This document shows positions 1 to 7,691 of a DNA stretch of 37,362 nucleotides, one piece after another (the first letter of the stretch is position 1; the number at the start of each line of letters is the position of its first letter). A model generated the notes under the pieces. It saw only the letters and a list, made by a program, of their open reading frames with translations. It was not told the DNA's origin and made no database searches. The translations under genes were made by a program, and so were the position numbers. This DNA comes from Archangiaceae bacterium (GTDB taxonomy: Bacteria; Myxococcota; Myxococcia; Myxococcales; Myxococcaceae), in the NCBI GenBank assembly GCA_023248915.1, contig JAHFDQ010000004.1, forward strand, positions 1 to 37,362, read 5' to 3'.

Positions 1-2
1 AC

Positions 3-296
3 CCCGGACCGCAGGGACTCAAGGGCGACAAAGGCGACCCCGGACCGCAGGGGCTCAAGGGGGACAAGGGCGACCAGGGTGAGCAGGGGCTCCGGGGCGA
101 AACGGGCCTGACCGGGCCTCAGGGAACGCCGGGCGCGAGCTGCTGGATGCGCGACACCACCTACTTCAGCTGGGGCGAGTGTCCCGCGGGCACGAGCTTC
201 CGCGGTGGCCTCGCGCTCCGCGGTGTCGTGTCGTTCGCCTCGGTCGAGCACAACTTCTGGCACGTCCCCGACTACGTCTTCTGGTGCTGCCCGTAG
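3..296 (+). CDS. Collagen-like Gly-X-Y repeat protein, C-terminal part
   Basis: The gene enters from the left edge, so only the last 97 residues are visible. The first 42 or so are perfect Gly-X-Y triplets ([13 protein letters not shown] type), the pattern that forms collagen triple helices. A 55-residue globular tail follows, rich in Trp, Phe and Cys, with CW near its start and WCC just before the stop. Bacterial collagen-like proteins are usually secreted or surface stalks whose terminal globular domain sets trimer register or binds ligand. That role is inferred here, since signal peptide and N-terminus lie outside the window. The frame was chosen because it alone gives unbroken triplets running into a single stop. 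Confidence 0.8.
   Translation, partial: PGPQGLKGDKGDPGPQGLKGDKGDQGEQGLRGETGLTGPQGTPGASCWMRDTTYFSWGECPAGTSFRGGLALRGVVSFASVEHNFWHVPDYVFWCCP
6..77 (+). repeat. 36-bp tandem repeat encoding Gly-X-Y triplets
   Basis: Two adjacent 36-base units (6-41 and 42-77) share their first 33 bases except at three positions. Each encodes twelve residues of the collagen-like protein. Such repeats commonly expand and contract by slippage, so copy number may vary between strains. Confidence 0.85.
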
Positions 297-397
297 TCTC
301 TACCTGCCTCCCGGCTGCTGCTGAGGTCCTCGCCTTAGGTGGCGACCGAGCGGACACGGGGTCCGCTCCCGGCTTCCTGCGACGTGCGCGATGCGGT

Positions 398-625
398 ATG
401 GGTCGCTCCATGCCCATGCTCGCGTGCACCCACCACGTCGCCTGGATCAAGCCGGTCGCCGGCGGCAAACACCAGTGCACCTACTGCAAGGCGGCGGTGG
501 CGAAGAAAGAGATCTACCCGAAGTTCGAAGACCTGGGCCCCACCTTCCAGGCTCAGTGGGACGCGCACGAGAAGACCGGCCCGGCGCCGGCTCCGAAGGC
601 CGACGCGCCCGCAGCCGCTCACTGA
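398..625 (+). CDS. Small Cys/His-containing hypothetical protein
   Basis: A 75-residue frame with a coherent, non-shadow composition: Lys-rich, with aromatic residues, ending in a Pro/Ala/Lys tail. It has a C-T-H-H motif followed about 20 residues later by C-T-Y-C, a layout that could bind one zinc ion. I do not recognise the family. In-frame ATGs at 398, 410 and 416 all precede the Cys/His motif, and no clear ribosome binding site picks one. It is convergent with the ferredoxin gene, whose stop lies 31 bases away. The frame is open further upstream (from 179), but that stretch is opposite in character and overlaps the end of the collagen-like gene. Confidence 0.5.
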   Translation: MGRSMPMLACTHHVAWIKPVAGGKHQCTYCKAAVAKKEIYPKFEDLGPTFQAQWDAHEKTGPAPAPKADAPAAAH

Positions 626-655
626 ATTAGACGAGTCCCAGAGCCCAGCGCGCGG

Positions 656-853
656 CTACGCCGCGACCTGCACGATGCACTCATCGACCGGGCAGACGGA
701 CTTGCACTTCTGGTCCCCGCCCTCTTTCTTGCACTCGTCGCACTTCGCCGTGTCGATGACGAAGTAGTCGTCGCCCCGGGTGATTGCCTGGTTCGAGCAC
801 TCCGTCTCGCACGCGCCGCAGTTGATGCAGTCCTCGGTGATTCGGTTCGCCAT
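656..853 (-). CDS. YfhL-type ferredoxin with two [4Fe-4S] clusters
   Basis: A 65-residue ferredoxin. Cysteines 9, 12, 15 and 19 form the CxxCxxCxxxC motif of one cluster. The second set is C38, C41, C50 and C54, with the eight-residue insertion between C41 and C50 typical of the YfhL/Alvin type, plus a further C59. The usual Cys-Pro after the first motif is Cys-Ser here. Members carry low-potential electrons in the cytoplasm. The partner is not evident, although the gene follows the cysteine-synthase-like gene by 66 bases on the same strand. Start ATG at 853 is unambiguous. Confidence 0.93.
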   Translation of the reverse strand: MANRITEDCINCGACETECSNQAITRGDDYFVIDTAKCDECKKEGGDQKCKSVCPVDECIVQVAA

Positions 854-919
854 GATGTCCTCGCAGAGCCGATTGATGCCCGAAGGCTCGGCGAGAATAC
901 CTCCGGGTCGCGGCTGTTT

Positions 920-1957
920 CTACGCCAGCGCGGCGATGGCGGAAAAGCCTTCGAGCTCGACGCGCGGCGCGAGGTAGCCGCTCTGTACCGGTTCGTCGCG
1001 CAAGAGGTCGGTCGACAGGTACTTCTTGTTGCTGTCGGGCAGCACCGTCACCACGGTGGCGTCGCCCCCCAGCTCTTCGACCAACTGCACCGCGCCGAGG
1101 AAGTTCGCCCCCGACGAGATGCCCAACCCCAGCCCGAGCCGACTTCCCAGCGCCTGGGCCATCAGAATCGCGTCGCCGTCCCAGACGTCGACCACCCGGT
1201 CGAGCTGGTCGAGCTTGACGATGGTGGGGATGAATTCGTCCGAGACGCCCTGAATGCGGTGGCGCCCCACCTTGTGGCCGGTGCGCAACGTCGGCGAGTT
1301 CGCCGGTTCCAGCGGGTGCACCCGCACCTTGCGCTTCTTGCGTAGGTACCGCCCCACCCCCATCACCGTGCCCCCCGTGCCCACGCCCGCGACAAAGGCG
1401 TCGGCGGCGCGCCCCACCCGCGCGAGCTGCTGTTCGATTTCCGGCCCGGTGGTGGCCTCGTGCGCCTCGACGTTGCCCAGGCACTCGAACTGGCGCGGCA
1501 AGAAGACGTTGCCCTGCTTCTCGGCCCAGTCCTCGGCCAATTGAATGCTGCCCAAGAAGCCACCCTGCTCTCGCGTAACCGGCACCACCTCGGCCCCCAG
1601 CGCCCGGATGAGCTGAGACCGTTCCTGGCTCATCCAGTCGGGCATGTAGATGCGTACCGGGTGGCCGAGCGCGCGCCCGATTGCCGAGAACGAGATGCCG
1701 GTGTTTCCCGATGACGCCTCGACGATGGTGGCGCCGGGCTTCAGGTCGCCGGCCTGGTAGGCGCAGGCGAGAATCCACGCCGCCATCCGGTCCTTCACGC
1801 TGCCAGTCAGGTTGAGCGCCTCGTACTTGGCGAACAGGCGGCGCGGCTTGCCGTCGAACCGGTAGCGCAGCTCGAGCAGCGGGGTGCGCCCGACCAGCGC
1901 CATCAGCTCGTCCACCGCCGGGTGGCCGGTGCGTCCGCCCGAAACCTCTGCCCTCAT
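920..1957 (-). CDS. PLP-dependent cysteine synthase family protein
   Basis: A 345-residue fold-type II PLP enzyme. Lys55 in LTGSVKDR is the expected Schiff-base lysine, SSGNTG (82-87) binds the substrate carboxylate, and GTGGT near residue 195 holds the PLP phosphate. The C-terminal [12 protein letters not shown] segment is typical of O-acetylserine sulfhydrylase and cystathionine beta-synthase relatives. The likely reaction is beta-replacement on an activated serine to give cysteine or a derivative, but the exact substrate cannot be read from these motifs. It lies 42 bases after the aminotransferase gene and before the ferredoxin, so a small amino-acid operon is plausible. A GAGG-containing sequence sits just upstream of the ATG at 1957. 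Confidence 0.9.
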   Translation of the reverse strand: MRAEVSGGRTGHPAVDELMALVGRTPLLELRYRFDGKPRRLFAKYEALNLTGSVKDRMAAWILACAYQAGDLKPGATIVEASSGNTGISFSAIGRALGHPVRIYMPDWMSQERSQLIRALGAEVVPVTREQGGFLGSIQLAEDWAEKQGNVFLPRQFECLGNVEAHEATTGPEIEQQLARVGRAADAFVAGVGTGGTVMGVGRYLRKKRKVRVHPLEPANSPTLRTGHKVGRHRIQGVSDEFIPTIVKLDQLDRVVDVWDGDAILMAQALGSRLGLGLGISSGANFLGAVQLVEELGGDATVVTVLPDSNKKYLSTDLLRDEPVQSGYLAPRVELEGFSAIAALA

Positions 1958-1999
1958 CGTTCCATCCTCGAGCCCGTCCTTACCACCGAATGCCGCGGG

Positions 2000-3190
2000 C
2001 TACCGGCGCGCGCGCACGTACTGTTCGACCAGGTCGAAGGCCCGGTCGAGCACCTCGGGCGGCGGCAGAAACACGACGCGGAAGTGCTGGGTGCCCGGGC
2101 GCTGGCCGAAGCCCGAGCCGTGCACGAAGAGGACTCCGGTCCTTCGTACCAGGTCCACCACCCAGGCCTCGTCGTCCACCACGCCGGGAATTTGCAGCCG
2201 GGCCATCGCGTAGAAGGCCCCCGCCGGCTCGACGCAGGACAGGCCGGGAATCGAGTTCAGCCGGCGCACCGTCAAGTCCCTGCGCACCCGCAGCCGCTTC
2301 ATCATCTCGGGGATGTGGTCCTGCGGCCCCTCGAGCGCCGGAGCCACCGCGTACTGCGCCGGCGTCGGGCTGCACAGGCGGGCGTCGGCCAACCGCTGCA
2401 CCGCCCGGCGAAGCTCGGGGGTCAGTCGGGGGTTGCAGAAAATCATCCACCCGATGCGCCAGCCGCAGGCCAGGTAGGCCTTGGATAGACCGTTGAAGCT
2501 GATGACGGGCACGTCGGTGGCGAGCGACCCCAGTGACACGTGGGGCTTGTCGTAGGTCAGCCGGTCGTAGATTTCGTCCGACAGCACCACCAGCTTCTTC
2601 CGGCGCGCGATGTCGAGCAGGCCCGACAGCACGTCCTTGTCGTACCAGCCGCCGGTGGGGTTGTTCGGGCTGCCCACGACGATGGCCCGGGTGTCCGGCC
2701 CCACTTTCGCTTCGATTTCGGCCAGGTCGAGCGACCAGCCGCGCGCTTCGTCGAGGTAGTACGGAATCGACCGGGCGCCGATTTTCGCCACCACCGCGTC
2801 GTACAAGGGGTAGTTGGGCGAAGGCAGCAGCACCGACTCGCCCGGCTCGAGCAACGCGGTGAGGACGAGCTCGATGGCCTCGCTGGCGCCGGTGGTGACG
2901 ACGACGTCGTCCGGCCCGACGCCGTGCATGCCCTTCTTCTCGGCCTCGGCGGCGATGGCCCTTCCCGCCTCGGGAATGCCGGCCGAGGGGGCGTAGCCGT
3001 TGTGGCCGTCGACCATCGCCCGGTGCACCGCCTCGACCAGGTGGGGCGGCGTCTTGAAGTCGAACTTCAGCGGGTCGCCGACGTTGAGGTAGAGGATTTC
3101 CTTGCCGGTGGCGGCGACCTTCTGGGCCTCGGCGACGATGTTCCGGATGGCGTAGCGGACGTTCTCGATGCGCGACGCGGGCTTGAACAT
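2000..3190 (-). CDS. Class I/II aminotransferase, AlaA/AspC-like
   Basis: A 396-residue fold-type I PLP aminotransferase. NVGDPLKFDF near the N-terminus, the SPNNPTGG signature in the middle, DEIYDRLTYD, and the PLP lysine in NGLSKAYLACGWRIGW are all present. The C-terminal HFRVVFLPP carries the arginine that binds the substrate alpha-carboxylate. The sequence most resembles the AlaA (glutamate-pyruvate) branch; aspartate aminotransferase is the alternative. Length and motifs are complete. It sits 42 bases before the cysteine-synthase-like gene on the same strand. The stretch between its start and the beta-helix gene (3191-3279) is discussed under that gene. Confidence 0.92.
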   Translation of the reverse strand: MFKPASRIENVRYAIRNIVAEAQKVAATGKEILYLNVGDPLKFDFKTPPHLVEAVHRAMVDGHNGYAPSAGIPEAGRAIAAEAEKKGMHGVGPDDVVVTTGASEAIELVLTALLEPGESVLLPSPNYPLYDAVVAKIGARSIPYYLDEARGWSLDLAEIEAKVGPDTRAIVVGSPNNPTGGWYDKDVLSGLLDIARRKKLVVLSDEIYDRLTYDKPHVSLGSLATDVPVISFNGLSKAYLACGWRIGWMIFCNPRLTPELRRAVQRLADARLCSPTPAQYAVAPALEGPQDHIPEMMKRLRVRRDLTVRRLNSIPGLSCVEPAGAFYAMARLQIPGVVDDEAWVVDLVRRTGVLFVHGSGFGQRPGTQHFRVVFLPPPEVLDRAFDLVEQYVRARR

Positions 3191-3279
3191 GGCGCGAAGA
3201 AACTAACCACGGACACCGCGCGGCGGGAAGCGAGTCGGGGCCCCGTGGGTGCCGAAGCGAGCCCGGTTCTTGCGCAATC

Positions 3280-4374
3280 TCAGAAGGACGAGCAGGCCGA
3301 CCGCCAGGCACCTGGCGCCCTTTGCCGTGCCATCGTGTGCCCGTGCGCGGCCAAGCCGACCTTGACGAGGTTGTAGTCTTCGCTGAACGCTCCCGACTCC
3401 ACCATCCACTCCCCGATGATGTTGTCCTTGACGGTGAGGTTGGTGGAGCTTCGAATCCACAGGGTCCCGCACGAGTTCCACGAGCACGACGTCCCGTACG
3501 CGAACGTGTTGTGCTGGACGAGGCTGTTCGTCCAATTCCCCATTACGATGCCGTAGGGGTACTCGGTCAGCATGAAGACGTTGTCGATGACCTGCACCGC
3601 CTCGGCGCCGTCGGGCGCCATCAGCCCGTCGTCGGTGTCGTGAAAGTAGTTGCCCTTGATGACCGTGCCGGGCCCCTCGCCATAGAGCTGAATCGAGTCC
3701 GTGTGGGTGCCGCTGGACGCGTTGACGCCGGTGAACTCGTTCCCGACTATCTGCACGGCGCTGGCATTTCCGCCCACCTGAATGCCGTCGGAGTTTCCCC
3801 CGGCGAAGTAGGAGTTCGAGATGGTGATGCCGCTCGGGTCGCCGCCGCTGCCCATGACCGAGATGCGCCCTTCCACGCAGGCGTTGTTGGTACAGGGGTT
3901 GGGTATGTCGACGTACCTCACCCGGTCGATGAGGATGTCCGCGTCGGGAATGGTTCCGTACACCTCGAGAATCTGCGACACGCCATTCACGAGGTGGGCG
4001 GCGCCGGTCGAATCGACGATGTGCAGGTGGTGGCCTCTGAGGATGCCCCCGGTGAAGGTGACGCCGCTCAGGTGCAGGTAGGCGACGTTGTCGAGGTTGA
4101 GGTCCCCGACGTTCACGCTTTGCGCGCCGTTGAGGGATTGAACTGTCACGGCGCTGGTCTTGGTCACGTTGCTGAGGCTGATGCCGGCGTAGGTGCCGTC
4201 GTTCAGGCAAATGACCGCTCCTCCGGCGGCGCCGGAAACGGCCGCGCCGATGTCGCCGCCGGCGCTGAGCGTCTGGCTGCACGTCGCGGCGGCCACGCGG
4301 CTCGGGCAGAGCAGAAGGGCTCCGAGCGCGAGGACGAGCGGCGACTGCGCGATGGCGCACAGAGGTCTAATCAC
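3280..4374 (-). CDS. Secreted right-handed parallel beta-helix protein
   Basis: A 364-residue protein with an N-terminal signal peptide (hydrophobic LVLALGALLL core, cleavage probably near VAAA-TC). The rest is built of short repeating strands such as NLTVKDNIIG, AVQIVGNEFTG and GTVIKGNYFHD, the pattern of pectate-lyase-like beta-helices. Such proteins act outside the cell on polysaccharide or as surface structures; no catalytic residues can be assigned. The GTG start at 4374 overlaps the TGA that ends the upstream TPR reading frame (GTGA), so translation was probably coupled. The C-terminus is odd: after EDYNLVKVG the frame ends in a short Arg/Ser tail, while an adjacent frame encodes a hydrophobic stretch followed by basic residues (see findings). 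Confidence 0.8.
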   Translation of the reverse strand: MIRPLCAIAQSPLVLALGALLLCPSRVAAATCSQTLSAGGDIGAAVSGAAGGAVICLNDGTYAGISLSNVTKTSAVTVQSLNGAQSVNVGDLNLDNVAYLHLSGVTFTGGILRGHHLHIVDSTGAAHLVNGVSQILEVYGTIPDADILIDRVRYVDIPNPCTNNACVEGRISVMGSGGDPSGITISNSYFAGGNSDGIQVGGNASAVQIVGNEFTGVNASSGTHTDSIQLYGEGPGTVIKGNYFHDTDDGLMAPDGAEAVQVIDNVFMLTEYPYGIVMGNWTNSLVQHNTFAYGTSCSWNSCGTLWIRSSTNLTVKDNIIGEWMVESGAFSEDYNLVKVGLAAHGHTMARQRAPGAWRSACSSF

Positions 4375-4619
4375 TGCGCGCCGGCCCCCGAGAGGCGCCG
4401 CTCGCACTTGGCGTGCAGCTCGTCGGCGGGCAGAGCCATCTCGACGCACTCCTTGAACTTCTTCCTCGCCTCGTCGACCTCGCCCCGCCCCGCGAACTCG
4501 TAGCCCAGCATGTAGACGTTGTTCGTCCGGGCCTTGGCGTCGGCGGCGATGGTTTGCGCCCCCGCGTGGGCGCGGTCGAGCTCGAGCACCTTGGCCGCGT
4601 ACTCCCAGGCGCGACCCCA
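4371..4619 (-). pseudogene. Cut-off 3' part of the TPR protein gene
   Basis: Directly after the TAA at 4620-4622 the same frame stays open for 82 codons. It reads as helical TPR-type sequence (WEYAAKVLELD, then NNVYMLGYEFAGRGEVDEA) and ends at a TGA overlapping the beta-helix start. The frame matches the upstream gene exactly, so the single stop looks like a nonsense change in what was one gene. A GTG at 4589 could restart translation but has no evident ribosome binding site. Confidence 0.7.
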
Positions 4620-5810
4620 TTACGCGGTCTGGTTCGCCGACGAGGCCATCTTGTAATACTGCGTCGCCAGCCGAGTTCGCGCCCCCCGCGCCGCCGTGCC
4701 TCCTCCGCACACCGCGACGTCGAGCCGCACCAGGCGCTCGAGCTCTCTCGGGTCGAGCCCCTCGACTCTCCGGTTGAGGTCCTGGAACTCGGTCACCTGT
4801 CCCACCAGGGTGCGACAGGCCGGTTCCTTGTCCGCGCAGGCGTTCGCCATCGCGAAGGCCCCGCCCACGTCGCCGCTCTTGAAGCGCTCGGCCACCTCGA
4901 CCCACGGGCCCGGCCCCTCGGGCCCCTTCTCTTCTACCGGCCTGTGGGTGAGCCGCGCGATGGCTTCCAGGGCCTGGTCGCGCAGGGTGCGGACGTCCCG
5001 GTCGTCGGGCTTGAACGAGAGCAGGTCGTCCATCGAGGCCTCGAGCTTCTTCTGCGCGGCCAGGTTGCCGGGCGTGGCCGCCAACCCCCGGCCTTCGACC
5101 AGCTTCGCCGCCACCGCCTCGTCGAGCCGCTTCCGGGCGCGGTCCAGCGGCGCTCCCTGCACCGTGTCGTCCGACACCTTCTTCAGCTCGGCGGCCGCCA
5201 GGCCCAGCTGTTCCTTCTCGACGGCGGCGATGGCGGCGGCCAGGTGCAGCTGGTTCGGTATCTCGACCGCCGAGCGCGCCAGGTACGAATCCAGCCCGGG
5301 AAGCTGAGGGTCCAGCGCGGCCGCCTGGTCGAAGCGCGCCTTGGCCTGTTGCCAATTTCCCTCACGGGCCAGGTTCTTCCCTTCCTGGAAGGCGGCGGCG
5401 GCTCCAACCGCAGGCGACGGCCCGACCGGGAACGCGGGCGCCGCCGGTGCGTGGGTCGTCAGCCACCAGTAACCGGCGCCTCCGCCGGCCGCGAAGAGCA
5501 AGAGCAGCAGCAACACCGCACGCGGGCCCTTGCCGGACTTCTCGTCGCGCGCCTGCGACCTCCGGATGGGCAGCCGGGGCGCCGGGCGTGGCCGGGCGCC
5601 CCGGCTTCGCGTCGATTCGGGGCCCCGGGTGAGCGTGTCCATCGCTTCGGGCGACAGCGGCAGCGCCACTCCGCGCGGCTCGGTGTCGTCGAGCTCGGGA
5701 GGCGCGACGGGCGGGATGGTCGCCTTCGGTATCTCGCGGAGAGTGTCGCCCTCCTTGGGGGCGGGCGCGTCCGGGACAGGACGCCGGGGAGGAGGCCGGC
5801 CGTTCACCAT
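4620..5810 (-). CDS. Membrane-anchored TPR-like protein, prematurely stopped
   Basis: As it stands it encodes 396 residues. Residues 1-95 are Pro/Arg-rich and probably cytoplasmic. Residues 97-117 (run of Leu, then GGGAGYWWL) are one membrane helix. The remainder is helical with TPR-like periodicity (EGKNLAREGNWQQAKARFDQAAALDP) and should lie in the periplasm. There is no enzyme motif. Proteins of this shape often scaffold envelope complexes or are truncated relatives of membrane kinases; no function can be assigned. The TAA at 4620-4622 interrupts a frame that otherwise continues to 4371. The ATG at 5810 lies 16 bases after the stop of the YkgJ-type gene, suggesting a shared transcript. Confidence 0.75.
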   Translation of the reverse strand: MVNGRPPPRRPVPDAPAPKEGDTLREIPKATIPPVAPPELDDTEPRGVALPLSPEAMDTLTRGPESTRSRGARPRPAPRLPIRRSQARDEKSGKGPRAVLLLLLLFAAGGGAGYWWLTTHAPAAPAFPVGPSPAVGAAAAFQEGKNLAREGNWQQAKARFDQAAALDPQLPGLDSYLARSAVEIPNQLHLAAAIAAVEKEQLGLAAAELKKVSDDTVQGAPLDRARKRLDEAVAAKLVEGRGLAATPGNLAAQKKLEASMDDLLSFKPDDRDVRTLRDQALEAIARLTHRPVEEKGPEGPGPWVEVAERFKSGDVGGAFAMANACADKEPACRTLVGQVTEFQDLNRRVEGLDPRELERLVRLDVAVCGGGTAARGARTRLATQYYKMASSANQTA

Positions 5811-5826
5811 GCGGCCGGGGATTGTG

Positions 5827-6210
5827 TCACAGCTTCGGCGATTCGTGATTCTGGCCGTAGCGCCCGTAGAAGTGGGTGCGGAGGTAGCCCCGGGCGTGCC
5901 CCCGGCTGATGCGCCGGTGGGCCTCGGCCACCACTTCCTGCGCCTCGCCGAGCGAGAGCTCTTCTTCGCCCAGCGCGGTGGCCAAGAGGCAGTTGAAGCT
6001 CGCGCAGTGCGAGGGCCGGCTCTCGTAGATGCGGCACGACCGGTTCGTCAGCGCCGCGCAGGGCTGGGCAAGCACCGTCTGCCCGCCCGGGCGGGTGGCG
6101 AGGCAGAAGGCCTTCGCCCGCAGCCTTTCGGCGTCGCCGGGCTCGAGCCCGACGTAACCGAAGAGGCTGCCGTCGCAGCACAGCGCGCAGTGCCGGCACA
6201 GGGCCGACAC
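5827..6210 (-). CDS. YkgJ-family cysteine cluster protein
   Basis: About 127 residues with the cysteine layout of the YkgJ family (putative zinc- or iron-chelating domain): C-xx-C-xxx-CC near the N-terminus, then QPCAAL and a CRIYESRP-xx-C-xx-F-x-C block. The family is widespread; its metal and role are poorly defined. I chose GTG at 6210 because a GCGAGG sequence lies five bases before it. A TTG at 6231, one base after the stop of the response regulator gene, is the longer alternative but has no good ribosome binding site. The near-contact with the regulator gene implies co-transcription. Confidence 0.85.
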   Translation of the reverse strand: MSALCRHCALCCDGSLFGYVGLEPGDAERLRAKAFCLATRPGGQTVLAQPCAALTNRSCRIYESRPSHCASFNCLLATALGEEELSLGEAQEVVAEAHRRISRGHARGYLRTHFYGRYGQNHESPKL

Positions 6211-6232
6211 CGGGGCCTCGCCGCCTGGCAAG

Positions 6233-6811
6233 CTACGCTCGGGGCGCCATCGCCAGGGGAATCTTGAACAGGTCCATCACCTGCTGCACGTCGACGGGCT
6301 TGAAGACGCAGGTGGCGGCGCCGGCCTTCAGGGCCTGCTCGACCAGGTCCGCGTTCTGGCGGGCGGTCATGGCGATGCAGCGCACGCCCTCGAGCTGCTT
6401 GTGCGAGCGCACCCGCCGAATGACTTCGAGGCCGTCCAGGTCGGGCATGTTGAGGTCGATGAGCAGGCCGTGCGGCTTCTGCTCGGACACCATCAAGAGC
6501 GCCTCGACGCCGCTGGTGGTGGTGAGCAGCTCGACCTGCGCGGCGAACGGCTTGAACGCCCGCCGCAGCCCGTCGAGCACCGGCTTCTCGTCGTCGACCG
6601 CGAGCAATTTCACCAGGCCGCTGCCCAGCTCGGTGGGGACCGGCATCTGGTGCGCCACCAGGAACGTGCGCAGGTCGGTGGCGCGCACCCGGCGGTGGCG
6701 GCCCGGAGTGCGGAACGCCATCAGCAAGCCTCGGTCAATCCACTTCGAGATGGTGGAGGGGTCGACCTGCAGAAGGCGGCTGATGTCGTGCGTCGTGTAA
6801 AGCGGGTCCAT
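6233..6811 (-). CDS. Response regulator with N-terminal excisionase-type HTH
   Basis: A 192-residue protein with two domains. Residues 1-55 are a MerR/excisionase-like winged helix (TTHDISRLLQVDPSTISKWI, then a GRHRRVRATDL recognition stretch). Residues 67-188 are a CheY-like receiver with acidic D73/D74, phosphoacceptor D119, T149 and K171 all present. The receiver follows the DNA-binding domain, the reverse of the usual order. It probably binds DNA in response to phosphorylation, but no sensor kinase is adjacent. A GAGAGG sequence a few bases before the ATG serves as ribosome binding site. The YkgJ-type gene follows at once. Confidence 0.88.
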   Translation of the reverse strand: MDPLYTTHDISRLLQVDPSTISKWIDRGLLMAFRTPGRHRRVRATDLRTFLVAHQMPVPTELGSGLVKLLAVDDEKPVLDGLRRAFKPFAAQVELLTTTSGVEALLMVSEQKPHGLLIDLNMPDLDGLEVIRRVRSHKQLEGVRCIAMTARQNADLVEQALKAGAATCVFKPVDVQQVMDLFKIPLAMAPRA

Positions 6812-6958
6812 TGAGCCTCTCGTGAAGGGAGTTTCGTTGCTGCGCCTTTAATACACGGATGTTGTCCCGAATTCACCGAGTCGCGTCACACCCGTCCAAG
6901 CAGTTGGACCCGCGACCGGCTGCCGGATGTCAGCGGTGACCCTCCGGGCCGCGGCCGG

Positions 6959-7684
6959 TCAGAGGTACTGCCCGGCGTCGACGCGAAGCACCTGGCCGGT
7001 CACTCGCCGGGCGGCGTCCGAGAGCAGGTACAGCACCGCCTGGGCGACGTCTTCCGGTTCGGTCAGCTTCTCGAGCACCGTCTCGGCCAGGGCCTTCTGG
7101 CGGTATTCCTCGGGCAGCTTCAGCGCCATCTCGGTCAGCACCATGCCGGGGGCCACCGCGTTCACCGTAACGCCCTTCGGCCCCAGCTCGCGCGCGGCCG
7201 TCTTGGTGAGGCCGATGAGGCCGGCCTTGGCGGCGGCGTAGTTGGCCTGGCCGAACTTGCCGCGCAGGCCGTTGATGGACGTGATGTTGACGATGCGGCC
7301 GTGGCCGGCGGCGCGCATCGCCGGGGCCAGCGCCCGAATCAGGTTGAAGGCGCCGGTCAGGTTGACGTTCAGCACCGCCTGCCAGTCCTCGTCGGTCATC
7401 TTGGCCAGGCTCTTGTCGCGGGTGATGCCGGCGTTGTTGACGAGGAGGGTTGCGTGGGCAGGCAGCTCGGCGACCGCCTTCGCCACGCTCGCCGAGTCGG
7501 AAATATCCACCCGGTGGAAGACGGCCTTCGACGGCGAACCGGCCTCGAGGTCGAAGACGTGCACCTCGGCCCGGCTCTTTAGCAACAGGTCCGCGATGGC
7601 CCGACCGATGCCCTGCGCGCCTCCGGTCACCACCGCGGCGCGGCCCGAGAAGTCCCAGTCGACGTTCATGGTGCCAGGCACCAT
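6959..7684 (-). CDS. Short-chain dehydrogenase, acetoacetyl-CoA/3-oxoacyl-ACP reductase type
   Basis: A classical SDR of 241 residues. The cofactor motif TGGAQGIGRAIA (TGxxxGxG), NNAG, the catalytic serine in NITSINGLRGKFGQ, and YAAAK with catalytic Tyr and Lys are all visible. The overall sequence is closest to PhaB/FabG enzymes that reduce 3-oxoacyl thioesters with NADPH, so a role in polyhydroxyalkanoate or fatty acid synthesis is likely but not fixed. Two ATGs are possible, 7684 and 7669; the second starts closer to the conserved fold, and both lie within a 19-base palindrome. The outer-membrane protein gene ends only seven bases upstream. Confidence 0.9.
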   Translation of the reverse strand: MVPGTMNVDWDFSGRAAVVTGGAQGIGRAIADLLLKSRAEVHVFDLEAGSPSKAVFHRVDISDSASVAKAVAELPAHATLLVNNAGITRDKSLAKMTDEDWQAVLNVNLTGAFNLIRALAPAMRAAGHGRIVNITSINGLRGKFGQANYAAAKAGLIGLTKTAARELGPKGVTVNAVAPGMVLTEMALKLPEEYRQKALAETVLEKLTEPEDVAQAVLYLLSDAARRVTGQVLRVDAGQYL

Positions 7685-7685
7685 G
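7667..7685. repeat. 19-bp palindrome over the SDR start codons
   Basis: CATGGTGCCAGGCACCATG is a perfect inverted repeat around a single central base. It contains both candidate ATG codons of the reductase gene on the minus strand. It could be an operator or an RNA hairpin that hides the start, but in GC-rich DNA coincidence is possible. Confidence 0.5.
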
Positions 7686-7691
7686 CCAGGT

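Noticed and set aside
651-665. Hairpin CGCGGC-TAC-GCCGCG at the end of the ferredoxin gene as a terminator
   Set aside because: It overlaps the stop codon, is short, and has no T-run.
6894-6909. Hairpin GTCCAA-GCAG-TTGGAC between the SDR and response regulator genes as a terminator
   Set aside because: The stem is six pairs with no T-run on either side; chance is likely.
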